Assembly: GCA_003416985.1 (NCBI GenBank)
Contig: QVIN01000008.1
Coordinates: forward strand, 1-64,000
DNA: 64,000 bases
From: Duganella sp. BJB480
Lineage (GTDB): Bacteria; Pseudomonadota; Gammaproteobacteria; Burkholderiales; Burkholderiaceae_D
Direction: 5' to 3'
Shown: positions 34,204-43,520 of the stretch, piece by piece
Numbering within the stretch: position 1 is the first letter of the stretch
Layout of the letters: the number at the start of each line of letters is the position of its first letter
Position numbers and translations under genes: made by a program
The notes under the pieces: generated by a model
Database searches by the model: none
The model's input: the letters and a program-made list of their open reading frames with translations, nothing else
What the model was told of the DNA's origin: nothing

Positions 34204-36486
34204 GTGGCTGTGCCGAACGACATCGCGCACTGGCGCGCGCAAATCTTTGCGAAGCTGCTGCTGGTCGTGTTCGTCCTGGGCGCGGCCACGGCCGTGCCCA
34301 GCGTGCTGCTGGCCGCCAGCGAGGGCATCTGGTCCATCGTCGTCATCGACATCGTCGCGCTGGTCTGGCTGGCGGTGATCTGGCGCTGGCGCCGCCTGCC
34401 GTACACGCTGCGGGTGGTCAACTTCCTCTGCATCGCCTTCCTGGTCGGCATCGGCCTGCTGCTCAAGGTCGGACCGGTCAGCCAGATCTACCTGATGGCC
34501 GTGCCGGTGCTGGCGGCGCTGCTGCTGGGCCTGCGTCCGGCGCTGTGGACGCTGGGCATCGCCGGGCTGGCGGTGCTGGTGGTCGGCTTCGACCAGAACG
34601 CCCAGCTGCAGCTGGCCGGCGTGCCCGACTACGGCCTGCTCAAGTCGGCCATCATCACCTTCAACTTCCTGTTCATGACGGCGGTGCTGACGCTGTCGTG
34701 CGCGGTGCTGCTGCAGCATCTGGCGCGCTCCTTCGGCGAGCTGCAGCACCACCAGCAGGAACTGTCGGCGCTCAACGCCGAGCTGCGCCTGACCTCGGCC
34801 GCCGTGTCGCGCCTGAACGACATGGTGCTGATCGCCGAGGTCGACCCGGACGGCGCATCCGGCCAGCGCATCATCTTCGTCAACGACGCCTTCGAGCGCC
34901 GCACCGGCTACCGGCGCGGCGAGGTGCTGGGGCGCGGCCTGCGCCTGTTGCAGGGGCCCGACACCGAGGCGGCCGTGCTGGAGCACATCGAGCGCGCCAT
35001 GGCGCGCAGCGAGGCGGTGCGCGCCGAGCTGCTGAACTACACCAAGGCCGGCGAGCCGTACTGGGTGGAGACCGAGCTGGTGCCGTTCGCCGACGAGGGC
35101 GGCGTCAACACGCACTGGGTGGCGGTCGAGCGCGACATCACCGAGCGCAAGAAATCGCAGGACGACATCCACCGGCTGGCCTTCTTCGACGTGCTCACCG
35201 GCCTGCCCAACCGCCGCCTGCTGATGGACCGCATCGACAAGCTGCTGGCCAGCTCCGAGCGCGGCGCCACCTACAGCGCCGTCATGTTCATCGACCTGGA
35301 CCGCTTCAAGACCATCAACGACGCGCGCGGCCACGCCATCGGCGACGCCCTGCTGCGCAACGCCGCCGAGCGCCTGTCGCAGCTGATGCGCAAGGCCGAC
35401 ACGGTGGCGCGCATCGGCGGCGACGAGTTCGTGGTGCTGCTGGGCCACCTGGCGCACGAGCTGCACGCCGCCACCCACGCCGCGTCGGTGGTGGCCGAGA
35501 AGATCCGCGCCGCCATCGGCCGGGACTTCGAGATCGGCGGCCAGACCTACAACTCCACCGCCAGCATCGGCGTGACCATGCTGCCGCGCGGCGGCCAGAG
35601 CGCGCAGGACCTGCTGCGCGAGGCCGACACCGCGATGTACCGCGCCAAGGCCGAGGGCCGCAACGGCATCGCCTTCTACGAGACCGCGATGCAGGCCGAG
35701 CTCGAGCGGCGCCTGTCGATGGAGCGCGACCTGGCCGCCGCGCTGGCGGCCGGCGCGCTGCGGATGCACGTGCAGCCGCAGGTCGACCGCGACGGCCGCG
35801 TGGTCGGCGGCGAGCTGTTGATGCGCTGGCCGCTGGCCGGCGGCGAGATGGTGCCGCCGCAGGTGTTCATCCCGGTGGCCGAGGAGTCGGGGCTGATCGT
35901 CGAATTGGGCGCGTGGGCGCTGCGCCAGGCCTGCGAGGCGGTGCTGGAGCTGGCGCGCGCCGGGCTGGCCGTGCCGCTGTCGGTCAACGTCAGCCCGACC
36001 CAGTTCCGCCAGGCCGATTTCGTCGACGTGGTGCGGCGCGCGCTGGCCGACACCGGCGCCCCGGCCGCGCTGCTGGTGCTGGAGGTGACCGAGGGCCTGT
36101 TGATCGACAAGATGGAGCAGACCATCGAACGCATGCACAAACTGGCGGCGCTGGGGCTGCGCTTCTCGATCGACGATTTCGGCACCGGCTATTCCAGCCT
36201 GGCCTACCTGAAGAAGATGCCGCTGTACGAGCTGAAGATCGACCGCAGCTTCATCATGGACACGCCGGACGACGCCAACAGCCGCGCGCTGGTGCAGTCC
36301 ATCCTGGCGATGGCCGGCCACCTGGGGCTGCGGGTGGTGGCCGAGGGCGTGGAGACGCGGGCGCAGGCCGATTTCCTGGTGGCCCACGGCTGCGACTGCA
36401 TGCAGGGCTACCTGTACGCGCGGCCGGCGCCGCTGGCCGAACTGATCGACCGATTGCAGGGGAAGACGGCGGTGGCTGCCGTGTAA
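34204..36486 (+). CDS. Membrane PAS-GGDEF-EAL c-di-GMP protein
   Basis: A 760-aa protein: about six N-terminal TM segments (residues 15-180), PAS (~200-320; IIFVNDAFERRTGYRRGEV, ERDITERKK), GGDEF (~325-485; ARIGGDEFVVLLG, intact GGDEF) and EAL (~500-755). The EAL signature reads GGELLMRW (ELL), and VEVTEG, IDDFGTGYSSLAYL and VVAEGVE are conserved, so phosphodiesterase activity is plausible; both activities may occur. GTG at 34204 was chosen since GGAGG lies 9 nt upstream. It is 25 bp ahead of the chemoreceptor gene and likely co-transcribed. Confidence 0.93.
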   Translation: MAVPNDIAHWRAQIFAKLLLVVFVLGAATAVPSVLLAASEGIWSIVVIDIVALVWLAVIWRWRRLPYTLRVVNFLCIAFLVGIGLLLKVGPVSQIYLMAVPVLAALLLGLRPALWTLGIAGLAVLVVGFDQNAQLQLAGVPDYGLLKSAIITFNFLFMTAVLTLSCAVLLQHLARSFGELQHHQQELSALNAELRLTSAAVSRLNDMVLIAEVDPDGASGQRIIFVNDAFERRTGYRRGEVLGRGLRLLQGPDTEAAVLEHIERAMARSEAVRAELLNYTKAGEPYWVETELVPFADEGGVNTHWVAVERDITERKKSQDDIHRLAFFDVLTGLPNRRLLMDRIDKLLASSERGATYSAVMFIDLDRFKTINDARGHAIGDALLRNAAERLSQLMRKADTVARIGGDEFVVLLGHLAHELHAATHAASVVAEKIRAAIGRDFEIGGQTYNSTASIGVTMLPRGGQSAQDLLREADTAMYRAKAEGRNGIAFYETAMQAELERRLSMERDLAAALAAGALRMHVQPQVDRDGRVVGGELLMRWPLAGGEMVPPQVFIPVAEESGLIVELGAWALRQACEAVLELARAGLAVPLSVNVSPTQFRQADFVDVVRRALADTGAPAALLVLEVTEGLLIDKMEQTIERMHKLAALGLRFSIDDFGTGYSSLAYLKKMPLYELKIDRSFIMDTPDDANSRALVQSILAMAGHLGLRVVAEGVETRAQADFLVAHGCDCMQGYLYARPAPLAELIDRLQGKTAVAAV

Positions 36487-36511
36487 GCCACGTACAACTG
36501 GGGAGTGAACG

Positions 36512-38011
36512 ATGAAACTGACCGTGGTACAGAAAATGATCGCGCTGGCCGGCGCCGCGCTGGCCGGCATCGCCTTGCTGGCCGGCCTGAGCCAGTATCA
36601 GATGGACCGGGTGTATGAATCGGCCAGCTACTCGACCGTCAACACGGTGCCGAGCCTGGTCACGCTGGACCGGGTGCGCGACAGCTTCCTGCGCATGCGT
36701 ATCCGCGTCAACCAGCACGTGCTCAACACCGACGACAAGAAGATGGCGGAGATCGACGGCCAGATCGCCGAGATGCGCAAGGGCGTCGACGACAACCTCA
36801 AGAAATACGAGGCGCTGGTGAGCGACGACAAGGACAAGGCCATCCTGGCGCGCGAGCACGACTCATGGGCCAAGGTGCAGCCGATGATCGAGGCGGTGCT
36901 GGCCGAATCGCGCGCCAACCACAACGACAAGGCGCGCGTGCTGCTGGAACAGGCGCGGCCCGAAATCCAGGTGATGCAGACCGCCATCGACAACCACTTC
37001 GACTACAACATCGCGCTGGGGCAGAAGGGCGCGGACGACGCGGTGGCGATGAAGGCGGCGGCGATGCACACCTCGATCATCATCGCCGCCTGCACGCTGG
37101 TGGCGGTGGCGCTGATCGGCGCCCTCATCACGCGCGCGCTGCTGCGCCAGCTGGGCGGCGAGCCCGACTACGCGGCCGAGGTGGTCAACCGCGTGGCCGC
37201 CGGCGACCTGACGATGCAGGTGCGCCTCAAGCCGGGCGACAGCACCAGCCTGCTGGCGGCGATGCACACCATGGTCGGCAACCTGTCGCGCGTGGTGACC
37301 GAGGTCAACAACGGCGCCGAGGCGCTGGCCAGCGCCTCGGAGGAAGTGAGCGCCACCGCGCAGTCGCTGTCGCAGGGCGCCAGCGAGCAGGCCGCCGCCG
37401 CCGAGGAATCGAGCGCCGCCATCGAGCAGATGTCGGCCTCGATCGCGCAGAACACCGAGAACGCCAAGGTCACCGACGGCATGGCCGGCAAGGCCGCGCA
37501 GGAGGCCGGCGAAGGCGGCGAGGCGGTGCGCTCGACGGTGGTGGCGATGCGCGAGATCGCCAAGAAGATCGGCATCATCGACGACATCGCCTACCAGACC
37601 AACCTGCTGGCGCTGAACGCGGCCATCGAGGCGGCGCGCGCGGGCGACCACGGCAAGGGCTTCGCGGTGGTGGCGGCCGAGGTGCGCAAGCTGGCCGAGC
37701 GCAGCCAGGTGGCGGCGCAGGAGATCGAGCAGGTCGCCAGCGGCAGCGTCAACCTGGCCGAGAAGGCCGGCGCCCTGCTCGACACCATGCTGCCCAACAT
37801 CCGCCGCACCTCCAGCCTGGTGCAGGAGATCACGGCGGCGTCGGAGGAGCAGACCACGGGCGCGAGCCAGATCAACTCGGCCATGAGCCAGTTGAGCCAG
37901 ACCACGCAGATGAACGCCTCCAGCTCCGAGGAACTGGCCGCCACCGCCGAGGAGATGAGCGGCCAGGCTGGGCAGCTGCAGAGTTCCATGTCCTTCTTCA
38001 AGGTGCGCTGA
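36512..38011 (+). CDS. Methyl-accepting chemotaxis protein (4HB sensor)
   Basis: A 499-aa chemoreceptor: TM1 (~8-27), a ~160-residue helical periplasmic 4HB-type ligand domain, TM2 (~187-210), HAMP (~212-262; RQLGGEPDYAAEVVNRVAAG) and a cytoplasmic signalling coiled coil with the hairpin tip IAYQTNLLALNAAIEAARAG. No CheR-docking pentapeptide is seen at the C-terminus (ends FFKVR). AACTGGGGAGTGAACG precedes the ATG. It follows the GGDEF-EAL gene by 25 bp, which suggests shared expression of chemotaxis and c-di-GMP signalling. Confidence 0.95.
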   Translation: MKLTVVQKMIALAGAALAGIALLAGLSQYQMDRVYESASYSTVNTVPSLVTLDRVRDSFLRMRIRVNQHVLNTDDKKMAEIDGQIAEMRKGVDDNLKKYEALVSDDKDKAILAREHDSWAKVQPMIEAVLAESRANHNDKARVLLEQARPEIQVMQTAIDNHFDYNIALGQKGADDAVAMKAAAMHTSIIIAACTLVAVALIGALITRALLRQLGGEPDYAAEVVNRVAAGDLTMQVRLKPGDSTSLLAAMHTMVGNLSRVVTEVNNGAEALASASEEVSATAQSLSQGASEQAAAAEESSAAIEQMSASIAQNTENAKVTDGMAGKAAQEAGEGGEAVRSTVVAMREIAKKIGIIDDIAYQTNLLALNAAIEAARAGDHGKGFAVVAAEVRKLAERSQVAAQEIEQVASGSVNLAEKAGALLDTMLPNIRRTSSLVQEITAASEEQTTGASQINSAMSQLSQTTQMNASSSEELAATAEEMSGQAGQLQSSMSFFKVR

Positions 38012-38068
38012 GCGGCGGGGCGCCACGCGTGGCGTCTGTCCCGTTCCGCCGCCGCGCGGCCGGGCCGC

Positions 38069-38950
38069 TTACTGCATCACGCTGACGTGCTTGCCGCTGA
38101 TGCTGCGCTGGGACGGATTGCCGTACACGGTGACGTGGCCGGAGCCGGAGGCGTCGGCCACCAGCGACTGGCTGACGCCGGCCGAGATGCTGCCGGAGCC
38201 GTAGGACACCAGTTCGGCGCTCTGGCCGCTCAGGCCGGCCAGGTCGGCGCTGCCCGAGCCGTACACGCGCACGTTCATGCCGCGCACGTTGCCGGTGGCG
38301 CTGGCGCCGCCCGAGCCCCGGACCTCCAGGTTCAGCGTGTCGCCGCTCAGGCGGCCCAGGTCCAGGCGCCCGGAGCCGTTCACGCTGGCGACGGTCGAGC
38401 CGCTTTGCAGGCCGGCGGCGTCGACGGCGCCCGAACCGTTGACGCGCACGTCGAGGCGGCTGACATTGCCCGACAGCTGCACCTGGCGCGAGCCGTTCTG
38501 GCTCAGGTTGAACGGCGCGCCGTTCAAGCCGCTGACCGACAGGCGCCCCGAGCCGTTGGCGTTGACCTGGCGCAGTTGCGGCGTGGTGTAGACCACGCGC
38601 AGCGGGTTGGCGCTGCGGATGCTGCCGTCGATCCAGATGCGCAGCATGCCGCCGGTGGCGTCGGTGCGCAGCATCGGCAGCAGGTTGCTGTCGCCTTCGA
38701 CCTGCAGCGAGGCGGCCTCGCCGACCCGCACCTCGACCTGCATCGGGCCGTTGATGTCGATGCCGTCGCTGGCGGCGGCGTCGCGGCGTTCGGTGGTTTG
38801 CTGGCCGTTGCCCTGCACCACCGAGCTGCCGAAGGCGGAGCTGTAGTGCACGCCGCCGTTGCCGCCGCCGTCGTCCGGCACGACGATGACGGCGCAGCCG
38901 GCGATGGTGGCGAGGGCGGAGATGACGGCGATGGAGATGGCGTTGCGCAT
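38069..38950 (-). CDS. DUF2807 lipoprotein (head GIN domain)
   Basis: A 293-aa putative lipoprotein: signal MRNAISIAVISALATIAGC with Cys at residue 19. The body is a long series of short beta rungs with the repeated G-S-G pattern, e.g. VNANGSGRLSVSG, VRVNGSGAVDAAG, ASVNGSGRLDLGR, VYGSGSADLAG, VSYGSGSISAG and DASGSGHVTVYG. This fits a right-handed beta-solenoid DUF2807 domain at the envelope; function is unknown. The start at 38950 gives the lipobox; longer in-frame starts do not. It is a distant paralogue of the protein at 33489-34124. Confidence 0.88.
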   Translation of the reverse strand: MRNAISIAVISALATIAGCAVIVVPDDGGGNGGVHYSSAFGSSVVQGNGQQTTERRDAAASDGIDINGPMQVEVRVGEAASLQVEGDSNLLPMLRTDATGGMLRIWIDGSIRSANPLRVVYTTPQLRQVNANGSGRLSVSGLNGAPFNLSQNGSRQVQLSGNVSRLDVRVNGSGAVDAAGLQSGSTVASVNGSGRLDLGRLSGDTLNLEVRGSGGASATGNVRGMNVRVYGSGSADLAGLSGQSAELVSYGSGSISAGVSQSLVADASGSGHVTVYGNPSQRSISGKHVSVMQ

Positions 38951-39082
38951 GATGGAATCGTCCCTGAAGTTATCGTATCGACACTGTAGCGCCGCCGCCC
39001 GGGCCGCGCCCGCGCCGTGCGACGAACGGCAGAAAACGGGGGCCGGGACGCACAAACGGCGCCCCGGGCGCCGTTTGCTGTA

Positions 39083-40945
39083 TTACTTGTCGACCTCGCA
39101 CAACTGGTAGGGATAGGGCTCGGTGCCGATCGCCGCGCGGTGGACGCGGCAGCTGTCCGGCCGCAGCCGCAGGCCGTAGCGTTGCAGGTCCTCGGCCGCC
39201 TTGCGCTGCAGCTCAAGGTTGCGCGCGGCCAGGTCCACGCGGTACTGCGGCAGCAGCGCCAGGCGGCAGCGCGGCCCGTCCGGCGCCGCCAGCGGCTCGA
39301 CGCCGACGTGGAAGCGGACCTTGGCCATCATCCGCTCCAGCCGCGCGCAGGCGGCCTCGCTGCCGGTCTGGCCCAGCCAGGAAGCCAGCTGGTTCTTTTT
39401 CGCCAGCGTCAGCTCCTCGTGGTTGGCGGCGGCGATCAGCATCACGTAATGGGTGCCGTGGCGGCTGGCCGCCAGCGCGCGGATGCGCTCCAGGTAGGCG
39501 GGCGATTCCGGGAAGCCGCCGGCCAGCGCCACCACCGGCACCTGCGGCGGCAGCAGGGTGGCCATCCAGCCCATCGGCGGATCGCCGTGCGCCGTGTAGA
39601 CCAGGCTGGAGGACGGATCGGCCAGGCCGGGATCGTCGGCGGTGAAGCCGGCCGCGGTCCAGCCGCTGTGGCTCCAGGCGGAGAACGGGAACACCACGAT
39701 GGCGCACAGCGTCAGCGCCCAGGCGCCGGCGCGGCGCGCCAGTCGCGGCTTGCACAGCCGCTGCAGCAACAGCCAGACCGTCAGCGGCGCGAGCAGCTCC
39801 AGCGGCACCAGGTAGCGGTAGATGCCGAACAGCTTGAGCCAGCCCAGGTAGCCCAGCGCGAAAAACACCAGCAGCAAACGCTCGCGGCCAGCCGTCGCCG
39901 CCGCGTCGCCGGCAGCGGTGACGGCGACGGCGCCGCGCAGCCGGCCGGCCAGCAGGCGCGCGGCCAGCGCGATGAACAGCACATACACCACGGGCCAGAT
40001 CATCTGGCGCATCACCAGCTCGGACACGCGGTGGCCGTCGAGCGTGAAGATGAAAGGCCACAGCAGCGCCTCGGCCAGGTTGTGCGGCAGGTGCGCGGTG
40101 TCGGCCACGCCGACCGGCTGCGCCAGCGGGCTGCGGAACACATCGTTCATCTGCGGGAACAGCGGATTGCCGAACATGAGCCACATGCGCAGGAACCAGT
40201 GGCCGGCGGCGGCGGCCAGGCCGGCCAGCACCGCCACGCCGAACACCAGCGACAGGCGCAGGCGCTGCCACCAGCCGCCGCCGACGGTCAGCAGCGCCGC
40301 GCACAGCGCCAGCGCGAAGGTGGCGTTGGTCAGTTTGAGGCCGGCGCCCACGCCCATGACCAGCCCGGACAAGGCCAGCCAGGCCGCCGCGCGGCGGTCC
40401 AGGGCGCGCCAGCGCGGCCAGTGGCGCAGCACCAGGTACAGCGACGCCAGCACGCACAGCGCGCTCATATTGTCGCCCATCGAGTTGCCCAGTTCGGACA
40501 GGAAGCCGGCGCCCAGCGTGCCGGCCAGCGCCAGCAGCAGCGGCAGGCGATAGCGGTCGGCGGCGTCCGGCGCCGGCAGCAGCAGCCGCGCGATGGCCAG
40601 CACCAGCACGAAGTTCAGGCCGTGCAGCACGCCCATGACGAAGCCGGCCACCGGTGGCGGCAGCGCGCGGTTCAAGCCGTAGTACAGCAGGTCCAGCGTG
40701 GGATTGAAGTAGCTCTGCCACTGCCCCGGCGACAGGTCGAAGCCGATGCGGCCGTTGAGCAGCGCGTAGGCGTTGTACAGGTGGTAGTTGCGCAGGTCCC
40801 AGTTGTCGTCCTGGCCGAGCAGCAGCGACAGCAGGCCGAAGGCCAGCGGCACCAGCCAGGCGGCGCGGCGCAAGGTGGCGGGATGATTGAAGCGCGCCGT
40901 GCGGCGGTCGTACCAGCGCCCGATGGCGCCGAAAATATTCTGCAT
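39083..40945 (-). CDS. Polytopic membrane protein, GT87/GT-C-like (hypothetical)
   Basis: A 620-aa protein with about ten TM segments in residues 25-430 and a C-terminal soluble part of ~180 residues. The first extracytoplasmic loop, QDDNWDLRNYHLYNAYALLN followed by FDLSPGQWQSYFNPTLDLLYY, has the D-rich character of GT-C/GT87-type lipid-linked sugar transferases (DUF2029-like). The exact donor or acceptor cannot be told. ATG 40945 follows CACCTCATGC with a weak RBS. It is divergent from the MazG-like gene. Assigning it to glycosyl transfer is inference. Confidence 0.65.
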   Translation of the reverse strand: MQNIFGAIGRWYDRRTARFNHPATLRRAAWLVPLAFGLLSLLLGQDDNWDLRNYHLYNAYALLNGRIGFDLSPGQWQSYFNPTLDLLYYGLNRALPPPVAGFVMGVLHGLNFVLVLAIARLLLPAPDAADRYRLPLLLALAGTLGAGFLSELGNSMGDNMSALCVLASLYLVLRHWPRWRALDRRAAAWLALSGLVMGVGAGLKLTNATFALALCAALLTVGGGWWQRLRLSLVFGVAVLAGLAAAAGHWFLRMWLMFGNPLFPQMNDVFRSPLAQPVGVADTAHLPHNLAEALLWPFIFTLDGHRVSELVMRQMIWPVVYVLFIALAARLLAGRLRGAVAVTAAGDAAATAGRERLLLVFFALGYLGWLKLFGIYRYLVPLELLAPLTVWLLLQRLCKPRLARRAGAWALTLCAIVVFPFSAWSHSGWTAAGFTADDPGLADPSSSLVYTAHGDPPMGWMATLLPPQVPVVALAGGFPESPAYLERIRALAASRHGTHYVMLIAAANHEELTLAKKNQLASWLGQTGSEAACARLERMMAKVRFHVGVEPLAAPDGPRCRLALLPQYRVDLAARNLELQRKAAEDLQRYGLRLRPDSCRVHRAAIGTEPYPYQLCEVDK

Positions 40946-41040
40946 GAGGTGATCGGGTAAGTGGGCGCGCGGCGGCGGCGGCGGCGCAAAGCGGCGATGG
41001 TATCATGGCGGGCTCCGACTTCCCATGCCCCGCGCCCGCC

Positions 41041-41415
41041 ATGACCGCTCCCGCCGCCCCCTCCGCCACCGACAGCCTGCTCGCGCTGCGCGAACTGACC
41101 CGCCGCTTCGCAACCGAACGCGATTGGCGGCAGTTCCACACGCCGAAGAACCTGGCCATGGCGCTGACGGTGGAGGCGGCCGAACTGGCCGAGCATTTCC
41201 AGTGGCTGCAAACCGGCGCCGACGCGGAGCTGGACGACGCCCGCCGCACCGGCATCCGCCACGAGCTGGCCGACGTGCTGCTCTACCTGGTGCAGCTGGC
41301 CGACCAGTGCGGGGTCGACCTGCACGCCGCCGCGCTGGAGAAGATGGCGCTCAACGCCGCCAAGTATCCGGCCGACCTGGTGCGCGGCGACGCCCGCAAG
41401 TACGACCAGTATTAA
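41041..41415 (+). CDS. MazG-like nucleotide pyrophosphohydrolase
   Basis: A 124-aa single-domain all-alpha NTP pyrophosphohydrolase. The divalent-metal motif is ALTVEAAELAEHFQWLQTG (ExxE), followed by RHELADVLLYLVQLADQ (ExxD). The segment FHTPKNLAMAL is typical of the MazG-like RS21-C6/MazG subgroup. It removes pyrophosphate from abnormal NTPs or dNTPs in the cytoplasm. The start at 41041 (MTAPAAPS) was chosen over an upstream ATG in the same frame. It overlaps the beta-propeller gene convergently by 4 bp. Confidence 0.92.
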   Translation: MTAPAAPSATDSLLALRELTRRFATERDWRQFHTPKNLAMALTVEAAELAEHFQWLQTGADAELDDARRTGIRHELADVLLYLVQLADQCGVDLHAAALEKMALNAAKYPADLVRGDARKYDQY

Positions 41416-42086
41416 GCGGCCTGCTTCGGCCGGCGCACGGCGCGCACCTTGCCGCTGCCGCCGCCACCGCAGTAAAACAGGTCGGCGCCGTCCGATTCCA
41501 GTCCGCTGACGCCGGCGCCGGCCGGCATCTCCAGCCGCTCCAGCACCTCGCCGCTGTGCGGGTCGATGCGGCGGATGTCGCTCTCCTCCCCTTCCCACGT
41601 GCCGTGCCACAGCTGGCCGTCGACCCAGGTCACGCCGGTGACGAAGCGGTTCGAATCGATGCTGCGGATGATGGCCCCGGTGGCCGGGTCGACCTGGTGG
41701 ATCTTGCGGTCGCGGTATTGGCCCACCCACAGGCTGCCCTCGGCCCAGGCCAGGCCGGAATCGTAGCCGTCGCCGGGCGCCGGGATCGAGGCCAGCACCT
41801 TGCCGCTGGCCGGGTCGATCTTGTCGATGCGCCGTTCGGCGATCTGGTACAGGTGGGTGCCGTCGAAGGCGGTGCCGGCGTCGGCGGCGATGTCCAGCGT
41901 GCGGGTGGTGGCGCCGCTGGCCGGATCGAAGGCGATCAAATGCGCGCCGGTGGCGGCCCAGACGCGCTGGCCGTCGTGGGTGACGCCGTGGACCTGCCCG
42001 GCGCCGTCGAAGGGACCGTATTCGCGCACGATGTCGGCCGCGCGGGCTTTGGGCTGGAGCTTGGATGTGCTGGTGTTCGCGTTCAT
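41412..42086 (-). CDS. Beta-propeller (Vgb/glutamine-cyclotransferase-like) protein
   Basis: A 224-aa protein made of short propeller blades. Each blade repeats the sense of W.ATG.HLIAFDPASGAT.RTLDI, IDKIDPASGKVLASIPAP, IHQVDPATGAIIRSIDS and IRRIDPHSGEVLERLEM. No signal peptide is present. Similar proteins are annotated as Vgb or glutamine-cyclotransferase-like, and the activity is unknown. The start at 42086 follows CAGGAGGCAGCA. It lies 49 bp downstream of the regulator gene on the same strand, and the two are probably an operon. Confidence 0.82.
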   Translation of the reverse strand: MNANTSTSKLQPKARAADIVREYGPFDGAGQVHGVTHDGQRVWAATGAHLIAFDPASGATTRTLDIAADAGTAFDGTHLYQIAERRIDKIDPASGKVLASIPAPGDGYDSGLAWAEGSLWVGQYRDRKIHQVDPATGAIIRSIDSNRFVTGVTWVDGQLWHGTWEGEESDIRRIDPHSGEVLERLEMPAGAGVSGLESDGADLFYCGGGGSGKVRAVRRPKQAA

Positions 42087-42135
42087 TGCTGCCTCCTGAA
42101 GGTTGATGCGCCGGGAGCGGCGCCGCAAGAGCACT

Positions 42136-43356
42136 TTATGCCAACGGCAGCGCCGAAGGGAGTAACAAGATTGTCGTGTATCCGGCCAGCGGCGGCGCCA
42201 GCCAGCGGCGCGTGCGCGCCTGGCCGATCGGGCGCGCGCGGCCGGCCTCCTCCAGCTCGGCCAGCGCGCGTTGCACGGTGCGCTGGCTGGCGCCCAGCGC
42301 CAAGGCCAGCGCCGAGGTCGACCAGGCCGCGCCGTCCGACAGCAGCGCCACCAGCGCGCCCTGTTCGCCGTCGACGGGCGGCGCCAGCAGCGCCACGCCG
42401 CCCGCGCCCAGGGGCCGCAGCACGAAGCCGCGCGGAGTCGCCTCAACGCCCGCCTGCGCCCCGGCCAGCGCGCGCAGGCGGCCGATCTCGACCCGCAGGC
42501 GGGCGCGGTGCGTCTCGTCGGGATCGCGGGTGTTGAAGGCGGTGGCGATCAGCGCCTCGCGCGGGACGTCGCCAGGCCAGGCCTCGGCCAACGCGCGCGC
42601 CAGCGCGAACAGCACCGGACGGCGCGCCAACGGCTGCCAAGCCTCGCCGCTGGCCAGGCCACGGCGGCAGGCGTCGACCACCAACGTGCCGGAGGCCAGC
42701 AGCGCGGCCACTTCATCGAGGCGCAGCAGTTGCTCTGCGCCGGCGGCCAGGCGGCGCGCGGCGGGCCGCTCCAGCGCGGCGCGCGCCTCGGCCACTTCGG
42801 CCAGCAGCGCCGGGATGCCGGCGCGTTCGGCGGCGGCCTGCGCGCGGGTCAACGCCGCCTTCGCCGGCGCCACGCGCAGGGAGCGCAGCGCCAGTTCCGC
42901 CGACGCCAGTTCGGCCACCGCCGCCAAGGCCGGCGGCAGGGCCAGGCCGTCGAGCTGCGCCAGCGTGGCGCCGGCATCGTCCAAGCGGCCCAGCAGCAGC
43001 AGGCGGCGCACCGCGATCAGGCGCGCATGCAGGGCGTTGGCGTGGTCGGCGTGCGCGGACAGCACGGCCTGCGCCGCCGTCAGCGCGCGCGGCGAGCCGG
43101 CGAAATCGCGCACCGCCAGCGCCACCTCGGCCTCGGCCACCACGCAGCGGGCGCGCGACACCTCCTCATGCGAGCCGAAGCCGCGCGCGGCGCGGCGCAA
43201 TAGTTCGCGGGCGCGTACATGCTCGCCCAGCTGGGCCATGGCGATGCCGCGCAGGGCCAGCGCCGGCGGATCGTCGCGCAGAGCGACGTGTTTGAGGGCG
43301 CCGAGCGCGTCGCCGGCGGCGAGCGCGCGCGCGGACGCGGCGATCAGGGAATCCAT
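42136..43356 (-). CDS. HTH transcriptional regulator with TPR-like helical N-terminus
   Basis: A 406-aa, Ala/Arg-rich protein. Residues 1-230 are a run of helical pairs (TPR-like: ARELLRRAARGFGSHEEVSR and so on). Residues ~245-335 form an OmpR/BTAD-type winged helix (HRARLRVEIGRLRALAG, VEATPRGFVLRP). Residues ~345-405 hold another winged HTH (STSALALALGASQRTVQRAL). It resembles regulators of small-molecule or stress genes and is 49 bp upstream of the beta-propeller gene, its probable target. ATG 43356 is used; a start five codons upstream is possible. Its ligand is unknown. Confidence 0.75.
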   Translation of the reverse strand: MDSLIAASARALAAGDALGALKHVALRDDPPALALRGIAMAQLGEHVRARELLRRAARGFGSHEEVSRARCVVAEAEVALAVRDFAGSPRALTAAQAVLSAHADHANALHARLIAVRRLLLLGRLDDAGATLAQLDGLALPPALAAVAELASAELALRSLRVAPAKAALTRAQAAAERAGIPALLAEVAEARAALERPAARRLAAGAEQLLRLDEVAALLASGTLVVDACRRGLASGEAWQPLARRPVLFALARALAEAWPGDVPREALIATAFNTRDPDETHRARLRVEIGRLRALAGAQAGVEATPRGFVLRPLGAGGVALLAPPVDGEQGALVALLSDGAAWSTSALALALGASQRTVQRALAELEEAGRARPIGQARTRRWLAPPLAGYTTILLLPSALPLA

Positions 43357-43520
43357 GGCGACAGCATACACTGGCCGCCGCCGGACCGGCGGGCGGCGCG
43401 GGCGGCCGTGCGGCGAGGGCTACGACGTGCAATTCCGCCTGCGGCACGAGGTGCCGCGCGCGTGACGCGCCGCCTGCCGTGAGCCGCGCGGTGGGAGGTG
43501 CGGTGCGGCGGCCGGCGGCC

